A DNA stretch of 64,000 bases, taken from the NCBI GenBank assembly GCA_030762175.1, contig CM060831.1, positions 138,178,001-138,242,000 on the forward strand. Reading direction: 5' to 3'. The stretch comes from Metallyticus violacea. Lineage: Eukaryota; Arthropoda; Insecta; Mantodea; Metallyticidae. The notes beneath the pieces were generated by a model. That model did no database searches and was not told the origin of the DNA. It was given only the letters and a program-made list of their open reading frames with translations. The position numbers and the translations under genes were made by a program. Below, in pieces: positions 57,122 to 64,000 of this stretch (position 1 is its first letter; every line of letters starts with the position of its first letter).

Positions 57122-57580
57122 GAAAAATAAAATAATTCTTGGAACAATGTAGTTAAAATAACAAGAACTAGATAAACAGAAAATGATTAAAACACCTAAA
57201 TAGTAACAGAAAAATTAAATATTTCAGGCAACTTGTGTTCTTCAAAGGAAGAAAAGTATATACACACTATCTGGTGCTAAAAAAGTTGTTTTTTTTCAAT
57301 AATTAGCCTTCTTTAATATTAATAAAATTGAATAATTTGTAAGTAAAAAATAATTATTTGAGCATTTATATCTAAGCAGCTCTGCTGACACAATTAATTA
57401 CTTTGTTTCCAAATAGCATAAATAGACAAGCTTATGGGCAAATGATTGGATAATTCGCACAAAAAAGTCTTCTATCACTACAAAATTTCTTTATCAAGTA
57501 CTATTTTTTATAAATGTATATTTTCTGAAATGTTTTATATTAATTTCTTTATTGATATAGGCAAATGAAGATTTTCAACG
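57122..57580. other. No supported feature
   Basis: No recognisable repeat or coding exon. Confidence 0.3.
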
Positions 57581-57589
57581 TGCTTGCAG

Positions 57590-57685
57590 GATTTCTTTTA
57601 TGATCTGATGATATTATTTCCCTATAATTTTGTCCAGAATCTATTTTTTGTAGCTCTGATGGAGTTTACTTTTGTTAATTTACTT
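57590..57685 (+). CDS. Possible internal host exon (96 nt, phase 0), unidentified
   Basis: Flanked by an acceptor ending TGCTTGCAG (57589) and the donor GTAAGT at 57686. The 96 nt are exactly 32 codons, open in phase 0, starting DFFYDLMILFPYNF. The peptide is hydrophobic and aromatic-rich; I do not recognise a family. An alternative acceptor ends at 57560 but leaves no open frame. A following possible exon (57931-57990, after TTCACAG) is open for 19 codons to a TGA but has a weak acceptor. A chance combination is possible in such AT-rich DNA. Confidence 0.3.
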
Positions 57686-57689
57686 GTAA

Positions 57690-58410
57690 GTAAAACAAAC
57701 ATGTGTGATTTTCTTTTTGCCTTATTGACAAAATTTCTGCTAATTATTTCCACTAATATGAAGGGATTTGCTGCAAAGGCAATATGATTTAACTTAGGCT
57801 CATTACAGTAAAATTGTTTTTTCTAACCTTAGTTTCACAAAGCAATGGCAATCCAGACATCTATACAAATGCAATTACTTAGCTATGATCCTCTTAGTTT
57901 TTCATTTACTTATAATATTATGCTTCACAGGGAGATCTAGCAGTAAACTCCTCAACCAAATTAACTGGTCATTTATACTATTTTACATGAGACTCTAGGA
58001 GTTAAGTTTTTACAATTTTAAAAGAAAATAGCAAAAGAGGGTGCAGGTGAGAGGATTGACAAACAGATGCCAATATGCCCATTAAAAGCAAACCATGAAA
58101 ATAAAAGGGCAACTTTATTTTATTGTCTCTGAATTTCTTTTGGGTTTTCTCACAAGAAAAGAAATTTGAAGCATACAGAAACAAGCAAAGTATTTATGGC
58201 TATCAATGTTATTTAACAAAATGTTGAATACTGAACCAATTTGGGAGAGTTACATCACATCTCTTTCCAAACTTAACATAGTTATTCTACTATTATAGAA
58301 GCATGCAAAAATTTAAGTTTTATTGTATAAAAACCTGATTACCTATATATTGAATAAGAAGAGAAAAGCACATTTGAAAATAATTCCAAAGGGTAAGAAA
58401 GAAGCTTAAA
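57690..58410. other. No secure feature
   Basis: Holds the weak possible exon 57931-57990 noted with the previous entry; otherwise nothing recognised. Confidence 0.3.
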
Positions 58411-58462
58411 TATACAAATGAATCAGTATTAGGTGACACTAAGACTTCACTAACTAGTTAAT

Positions 58463-58510
58463 TCTTCAGAATATGTTTCAAGAGCATTCACTCTCATCTT
58501 CAGCTGGGGA
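58463..58510 (-). ncRNA. Hammerhead-like motif, left arm
   Basis: Minus strand: CAG, CTGAAGA (58504-58498), stem II AGAG..CTCT, GAAAC (58479-58475), ATATT. The GUC/GUU site is mutated to AU, so this copy is less complete than the right-arm one. Confidence 0.5.
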
Positions 58511-59049
58511 TTGATTAACTCTAGCAGGTGACGTAGTGGCTTCTGGTGGTTCCATTAGATAACAGAACAGGAAGTCCATTGGTGGAATGTCAAAATTCAT
58601 AACTCTATGTTTATTTTTTAAAATATTAATCTTTTACCATATTGCCAATTCCTTGGGATTGGTGGTAGTTAACAGTTTGGCTTCTCCTGCAATGTTATGA
58701 TTATAAGTCCAAAAGTGATCTGCAACTGCCAATTTATCCACTTCTTTATACCTTAAATTTCTGAAGTGTTCTTTTTGTCTCCAAATTTCATATTTCGTAA
58801 TTTAAGACATAAACAAGTGGATGAATTGGCGTTTGCAGATCACTTTTGGACTACGATCATAACATTGCAAGAGAAGCCAAACTGTTAAAAGCTACCACCA
58901 ATCCCAAGGAATTGGCAATATGGGAAAAGATTTATATTTTAAAAAATAAACATAGAGTTATGAATTTTGACATTCCACCAATGGACTTCCTGTTCCATTA
59001 TCTAATGGAACCACCAGATACCACTACGTCACCTGCTAGAGTTAGTCAG

Positions 59050-59098
59050 TCCCCAGCTGAAGATGAGAGCGAATGCTCTTGAAACATGTTCTGAAGAA
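59050..59098 (+). ncRNA. Hammerhead-like motif, right arm
   Basis: CAG (59054-59056), CTGAAGA (59057-59063, a perfect CUGANGA), stem II GAGAGC-GAAT-GCTCTT with one extra U, GAAAC (59081-59085), AT, GTT, then CTG (59091-59093) pairing with CAG. All invariant core positions are present, with U at position 17. The best preserved core of the family in this window. Confidence 0.6.
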
Positions 59099-59469
59099 TT
59101 AACCAGTTAGTGAAGTTTTAGTGTCACCTAATACTGACTCAGTTGTATATGTAACAACTTTACTGTTCCTAACTTCTTTTAAGATTACAAGAATCTTAAA
59201 TCTTGCCTTCTAGTCTGAATTCCAGATGTAATGAAGAAAAAAGTCTTTGAACTCTTTATGCAAGTCAGCTATACAAAGAGCCATTGCACATTAAGTTAGG
59301 GACATTTTTAACAATCATCTGCACTCATCAATTGGGATTTGAAGGGGGGGATACAAAAGCAGATTAGATAACATTTGTTGCCTCATCAGAATGTTGCACA
59401 ACTACAACAAACCTCACGCAATTTCTATTATAAAAGGTGTAAAAATATTCTCAAATTCTTTACCATGAA

Positions 59470-59763
59470 GTCGATCCTGGTGGTGTAGTGGTAACCATAC
59501 TTGTCTTATAAACCCAAGATTGCAGGTTCAAACCCGACCAGGATCGATGAATTTTTTTTGGGTGTAAAAATCCTAATTATGGCTTCCTTCTGAAGGGAAG
59601 TAAAGCTGTGGATCCCATGTCGTACATTTAGGGCATGAAAAAGAACCTCAAGCCTGAAAGAAGAGGCCTCTGAGCAAAATTTGTTGGCCATTTCACACCC
59701 GGAATTGAATGGGACGCTGATAACCTGAGATGTTAAAGAGCATCCTTAAATAAAACATATCAA
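59470..59763 (+). repeat. SINE-A copy, near full length, 11-bp TSD with one mismatch
   Basis: TTTACCATGAA (59459-59469) and TTTACCCTGAA (59764-59774). Head GATCCTGGTGGTGTAGTGGT; the body has GTGGATCCCATGTCGTACAT and GGCATGAAAAAGAACCTCAA. CpGs are mostly lost. Confidence 0.92.
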
Positions 59764-59774
59764 TTTACCCTGAA

Positions 59775-60200
59775 CATGAGCCCAAATTTCTTAAACTAAT
59801 GTCTAATCTAACTTATCCTAACCTAAGCAGATATACATTTTTACAAGGGTTCTCATTACATTTAAACCTAACTTAAGGTTACATTAAGATTGTTATTGCA
59901 AGAACACATGTGATCACAATCTTAAAATTTAATCCCTAGGTTAGGTTTAAGTTAACAAATGGCATTAGCAGACTTGACTGCACTTTTATATGCTTAAAAC
60001 CCACAATTACATCACTGCACTAAACAATATGTAGTAATATTACATAATGCTTGGCAACCCTAAGAAAGATAGGAGAAATCTATCAACCTGATACTCAAGA
60101 GTTGCTCTGGTGGGGAAAAATGGAATACATAAGAGTACTATAGGTTATAACACATACTGCAGGAAATAAAGGAATTGATAATAAGCAGCTTCATTTAAAT
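59775..60200. other. No supported feature
   Basis: No recognisable repeat or coding exon. Confidence 0.3.
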
Positions 60201-60202
60201 TA

Positions 60203-60378
60203 CAGGTTCTTCTGTGTGCTGTAATGTATGGCATAGGGCATCAGCTTTACTTCCCTTCCAAAGGAAGCTATACTTAGGATTTTTACACCCTAAAAATCCA
60301 TCGAACGTGACAGAGTTTGAACTTGCAACCTTGTTCTATGAGGTTAAGTATGGTTACCCTTAGAACACCAGGGTTGAC
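60203..60378 (-). repeat. SINE-A copy, tail half missing
   Basis: CAGGTTCTTCTGTGTGCTGT, CCCTTCCAAAGGAAGCTATA and a head of rc type ending TTACCCTTAGAACACCAG. The 3' half of the SINE is absent. Confidence 0.8.
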
Positions 60379-60930
60379 AATCTGGCAACAGAAATTCTAA
60401 ACCTCAACCTCCCAAGCTTATGCAAGATGACAACACAGATCCTATGGTCCAGATGAGTGCATCATACTTGAATTTACCTATGAAAATTCAGATGTTCATG
60501 ATATGTCCATCTATACATGGATTTGTTAATTCAGGTACAATATTCACAGGTTATTCTAAAAGATAAATGCCACAATATCTTTATTTTTTTTAATAATTTT
60601 TTTGTATGTACAAATGTAATATAAAACTAAAGCATTTGATAATACAATCAAAAGCATGCACTTCCAACACTGCACTGCCTAGACAAAATTGAAATAACAA
60701 ATTGAACTCCATATCAACTTTTTCATATGAAAACACTTAGATAAAAGTATAGCACTCTTCAACATTATCATGCTGTATAAAATATAAACATTTCAAATCC
60801 ATGTACATAAATTCTGCTGCATATCAAATCTTTAGTCAGTGAAAATAATTACTCAATCTCATAACAAGGAGACAGCTTTGTCTCCATTACAAACAGTTGT
60901 TTTATGTAATTATTTAAATTAAACTGAATA
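60379..60930. other. No supported feature
   Basis: AT-rich, no recognisable repeat or exon; the reverse transcriptase expected upstream of the next element is not visible. Confidence 0.35.
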
Positions 60931-61560
60931 ACATCAAGGAAAGATACAAACTCAAAGGTTTCACACATCATCCAACTTCCACAACAAAAGATATTTAAAG
61001 AACATGGTATAAAGTTAGCCCCAAAGAAGAAATATAATATAAAAAATGTACTAGGTTCCACAGTAAAAGACATCATACCAATAGAATAGAAATTTATGAA
61101 ATTAGATGTGCAGATTGTAATAAAAAATACATTAAAAAATGAACAGAAATTTAAAAATTTGCAGAAAGGTATGCTTTAGAAATATTCATTTAAACAAATT
61201 GATAAATCAGAAGTGGCAGTTCACTTTTGAACCCAAATTCATGAAATTATACCAGAGGCTAAGCTGCTGAAAGAACTTCAGAACCCAACAAATCTATTTA
61301 CTTGGGAAAAATTTTCATCCTGAAAAATTGAAAAAATTTAATGAATTTTGATGTTCCACACATCCACACATGGATGAACAAACCATCAGAGACTGCTAGC
61401 CACCAGATCGAGTAATTGTCAACAGCTGATGAAGTTATTGCTCCCATAACATGTCCTAATGTTGCATAAGTAAATGGAGTTAGTGTGATGAGCATATTTA
61501 ATAACTTCTAATAGTTGTTTTATATGTTGCAATAATTTTAAGTCTTAAATATGAAATAAA
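60931..61560 (+). mobile_element. Penelope-like element fragment with GIY-YIG endonuclease region
   Basis: Plus strand, one frame from 60931: QKIFKEHGIKLAPKKKYNIK then NVLGSTVKD, the linker that precedes the endonuclease in Penelope-like polyproteins. After a frameshift: EIYEIRCADCNKKYIKK (61082-61140), the GIY..YIG core with its usual C-x-x-C between. Then EAKLLKELQNPTNLFTWEKF and FDVPHIH, aligning with the other three copies. A decayed hammerhead (CTGATGA at 61426-61432; ATAACATGTC at 61446-61455) follows. The reverse transcriptase is missing, so the copy is 5'-truncated. The 3' end is placed loosely before AAATAAATAAATG. Confidence 0.75.
61416..61460 (+). ncRNA. Hammerhead-like motif, decayed
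   Basis: CAG + CTGATGA (61426-61432) is a perfect core, but the GAAAC half has become ATAAC (61446-61450); ATGTC (61451-61455) remains. Stem II cannot form well. Useful for reconstructing the family consensus by comparison only. Confidence 0.4.
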
Positions 61561-61653
61561 TAAATGAAAAACAGTGTCTTTTAAGATTGTTTTCAAGGTT
61601 TTTACTGCATCTTCCTACAAGGAACATGAAACAAATGAAAAGAGATATTTCAA

Positions 61654-61659
61654 TTTATT
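61654..61659 (-). terminator. Polyadenylation signal AATAAA (minus strand)
   Basis: AATAAA lies 87 nt beyond the stop codon of the exon at 61746-61874, giving a short 3' UTR. Confidence 0.4.
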
Positions 61660-61745
61660 TAAAGCTCTCCAAAAAGTAATGTTATAGTGTTCAACATACT
61701 CTACATAGCATCATCTATATGTCAGTGATGAAAGGCAATGAATTT

Positions 61746-61874
61746 TCATGTACCATTTGCATGAACAAGGAGAGTCAAACGATTTGCTTTATACTTAATG
61801 AAACGATTAAGATTTGTATTTACTGTTGTTACTACCAGATAATGGTCACCAAGTGATTTCCTTTGGAGTCGAAC
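61746..61874 (-). CDS. Candidate terminal coding exon of an unidentified host gene
   Basis: Minus strand: a strong acceptor (polypyrimidine TTTTCTTTTCAG, 61886-61875), then 42 codons without interruption and a TGA at 61748-61746, then AATAAA. The peptide starts VRLQRKSLGDHYLVVTTVNT and looks protein-like, with mixed hydrophobic strands and basic residues. I do not recognise the family. The gene would extend right of 61874, toward and past the window end; no upstream exon could be secured. This fits the CpG-depleted (methylated gene body) character of the region. It could also be part of an unrecognised transposon. Confidence 0.4.
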   Translation of the reverse strand, partial: VRLQRKSLGDHYLVVTTVNTNLNRFIKYKANRLTLLVHANGT

Positions 61875-62382
61875 CTGAAAAGAAAATTACAGCAATAACA
61901 TGTCACATTATATATATATAGGTAAGTATAAAAATGTTCTACAATTCAAGTCATTCTAATTATATAACACATTTAATTTCCTTTTCTTCTTTTCCCCACC
62001 ATTATAAGTGTTACCAGAATTTGTGCTTTGCACATTTGTTCTTGTACCTGGTGGTTTTCTCATAAGTCATAAGATATAATTTTAAATATGGTAATTAATT
62101 GTGAACAGGTCCTCATCACTTAGTAAACTTTCTAGTTGATAGGTTAAAAATTAAAATGTTTTTATGATACTGAATATCAAAACCTTTATATTTTATAGAA
62201 AACTATAACTTCTTTTCAAGGGATATTGGTCTGAAATTTTTGAGTGCTAGGCTTGAGCATTCTAAAAATTTTAGATATTTCTATTTTCTCCAAACTCTGC
62301 ATTCAGAAATTACCATAAGTATATGTGGTAGGCTAGTACTATGGTAGTAACTTAGAAGCGAGGAGTGTGGCAATAGAATAAA

Positions 62383-62680
62383 TTTGTTGATTTTATTTAT
62401 TTACAGATGCTCTTCAACATCTCAGGTCATCAGCATCTCATTCTATTCAGGGTGTGAAATAACCAGTAAATTTTGCTCAGAGATTTCTTCTTTCAGACTG
62501 AGATTCTTTAGCATACCATAAATCTGCGACATGGGACTCATGGCTTTACTTCCCTTCTGAAGGAAGCCATACTTATGATTTTTATGCCGGAAAAAAATCC
62601 ATCAATCCTGGCTGGGATTGAACATGCAATCTTGGGTTTAGGAGGTAAGTATCGTTACTACCACACCACCATGACAGACA
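62383..62680 (-). repeat. SINE-A copy, full length, 12-bp TSD with one mismatch, CpG-decayed
   Basis: CAATAGAATAAA (62371-62382) and CAAGAGAATAAA (62681-62692). Body GCGACATGGGACTCATGGCT and CCCTTCTGAAGGAAGCCATA; the head is degraded (TGTCATGGTGGTGTGGTAG on the minus strand). Confidence 0.9.
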
Positions 62681-62818
62681 CAAGAGAATAAAGCCTGACT
62701 GTTTATAATGCATATTTTTGCCAGCTGAATTTAATGTTAAAAGTACATATTAAAAGCAAATGAACAATAATATGGTACTTAAAAATTATATATGGAACTA
62801 AACACAGTGAAGCTAATC

Positions 62819-62906
62819 ATTTGATTTAATTTTATGTCATCTAAACACTCTTAATGCTTCACTTACTTACTTAAGAGTGTTTAGATGACATAAAATTAAA
62901 TCAAAT
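62819..62906. repeat. Perfect palindrome, 35-bp arms
   Basis: Arms 62819-62853 and 62872-62906 are exact reverse complements (ATTTGATTTAATTTTATGTC.. and its complement) around an 18-nt loop. No mismatch. Confidence 0.95.
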
Positions 62907-64000
62907 AATATGGTAATTAAATAAGGATTTTTCAGCTGTTTCTCAGTCTTTTATTTTCTGTAAATGGAATTATCTGAGCCCTGTTACCATAAGCCTGACT
63001 CACAGATGTTCAAAATGGTGACCATTCACTGCAACATAAGCTTGCAGGGAACAGTGTTTCTTTCAGATATACTTTCAGCATTTCTTCCCCCCAGAGTCTT
63101 TCAATAACCCCCCTCCCCAAAGAACAATATAACAAGTAATAAAATAAGATGTTTTATTTTGTCCTGTTTCCAGTTCCTTGGCTTAAAAAAAAAAGGGTAA
63201 TGACTACATTTCACCTACCATATTCCAACTCTATGTTTCTACACTAATATTTGAACTTTTTAAATACATATTTTATTCAGTCATTCAAATACTCAAAATT
63301 AATTAAAGAACACAAACTCGTGAATAATTAGAACAAATAATCAACTATACATTGTTTTATTGTGTTTCTATGTCTGCAGCATGCAAGCAAAACCAGCATT
63401 CTAGCTTAAAAATTAAAAGTTCTTTGCACCCCACATGTTTCTGGAGAAATACACAAAAAATGACGTCCCCATCCCTTAACATTGCAAATGAAATATATTC
63501 CATGTTTATACACTAGGTTTGGCCAATGTAACAATCCTGATTTCAGGCATCACTTTGATTGAACATTAAAATTATATATATAAAAAAAAAAAACTTTTTA
63601 ATTCTGAAAGAGACTGTAGCATGAAAATAATTAAAGAAGCATATTTTGCTTATTTATTTATTTGATAAACATATATTAGATCAAATTTGCTGTGAGTTAG
63701 CGAATTCAAACACAGGAGCTTCTACTGACTAGACCATTGCAATGAGGTGCTGAGGACCTGATTGTTGGCAAAATGAATGAGAATGGGCCAGGTTGTTCTC
63801 ATTTGTTGTACAGTTCAGTTATGCTGTCTGATGTTAAAGACAGCAACTATGACATTCTAAGGAAGAGCAGCTCAGGTCTGCTGTATCAAGTCCAGCATTG
63901 ATGAGATTCAACCATCAGTTATCATGCAAGATATTTGATTGAACCATTGTACTATGTTAAAACAGCACTACAGCAGCATTTTCTTTATATTCAGCATCAT
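62907..64000. other. No supported feature
   Basis: CpG-poor sequence with poly-A/T runs; no recognisable repeat, exon or splice-bounded frame. It would be intronic if the exon at 61746-61874 is real. Confidence 0.35.

Larger units (their letters stand above)
58415..59145. mobile_element. Two Penelope-like 3' ends in inverted head-to-head array (palindrome, ~345-bp arms)
   Basis: Left arm about 58415-58760 (element on the minus strand), spacer about 38 bp, right arm about 58799-59145 (plus strand), roughly 90% identical by eye. Each arm encodes the same C-terminal segment: ADHFWTYNHNIA (left arm; frameshifted in the right), TNPKELAIWEKIYILKNKHR and VMNFDIPPMDFLF. Each ends outward with a hammerhead-like motif and the 3' tail. 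The left-arm frame is intact past the point where the right arm has lost a base. The same family as the other three copies, with by far the longest foldback. Confidence 0.75.
41300..64000. other. CpG-depleted compositional domain
   Basis: From about 41.3 kb to the right edge CG dinucleotides are conspicuously rare and TG/CA frequent, unlike 1-41 kb. Exceptions are the SINE at 53950-54247 and roughly 54600-55480. SINE-A copies inside the domain (44651, 56426, 59470, 60203, 62383) mostly show TG/CA where left-half copies show CG. This is read by eye; I did not count. The likely meaning is germline CpG methylation, which in insects marks transcribed gene bodies. Confidence 0.6.

Noticed and set aside
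57931..57990. Second exon following 57590-57685
   Set aside because: Open for only 19 codons with a weak polypyrimidine tract; not enough for a separate call.
1..64000. CRISPR arrays, operons, rRNA, bacterial or phage features
   Set aside because: None present; the repeats are eukaryotic SINE, LINE and DNA-transposon types. The tRNA-like heads belong to SINEs and I did not find a convincing functional tRNA gene.

Overview
This window is eukaryotic, AT-rich and dominated by transposable-element remains; I see no complete protein-coding gene. Arthropod (probably insect) origin is suggested by several mariner-type transposase families, a Jockey-type LINE, Penelope-like elements, abundant tRNA-derived SINEs, and one core promoter with a TATA box 32 bp upstream of an arthropod-style TCAGTT initiator. 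The repeat density would fit a large polyneopteran genome (cockroach, stick insect, orthopteran type), but the species is an inference.

Layout, left half (1 to about 41.3 kb): A-rich degenerate minisatellite (1-560); two decayed mariners (3125-4705, minus); a likely real host-gene start on the minus strand (TATA 6214-6221, start codon at 6151, signal-peptide exon 6091-6151, donor GTGAGT) whose body runs left, with a tentative second exon at 788-832; a foldback Penelope-like copy with a hammerhead-like motif (6885-7165); a near-perfect 96-bp-arm palindrome plus (AT)n (9524-9776); a mariner with both inverted repeats and TA target sites but a frameshifted transposase (17320-18610); a second hammerhead-like inverted-repeat element (19065-19520); a pyrimidine-rich minisatellite (19555-20330); a nested cluster at 29.8-32.0 kb in which a Jockey-type LINE holds a 1,017-bp Harbinger-like element and a SINE; another copy of the 17-kb mariner (34890-35501, minus); and an IS630/Tc1-type transposase fossil (40380-40905).

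Right half (41.3-64 kb): by eye strongly depleted in CpG. It holds a LINE 3' fragment, a pogo-like fossil, a LINE reverse transcriptase fossil with an FADD motif (47369-49035, minus), a mariner split by a 1.96-kb insert that carries a ~100-bp tandem repeat and a young SINE (53240-56247), three more copies of the hammerhead Penelope-like family including one with a recognisable GIY-YIG region (60931-61560), a possible 96-nt internal exon (57590-57685, plus), and a plausible terminal coding exon with AATAAA (61746-61874, minus).

One SINE family (called SINE-A) occurs at least 13 times in both halves, several copies with target-site duplications. It works as an internal clock: left-half copies mostly keep CpG sites while most right-half copies carry TG/CA there, which points to germline methylation of the right part. 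The most interesting items are the hammerhead/foldback Penelope-like family, the CpG-depletion domain with its CpG-retaining insert, and the promoter/signal-peptide exon.
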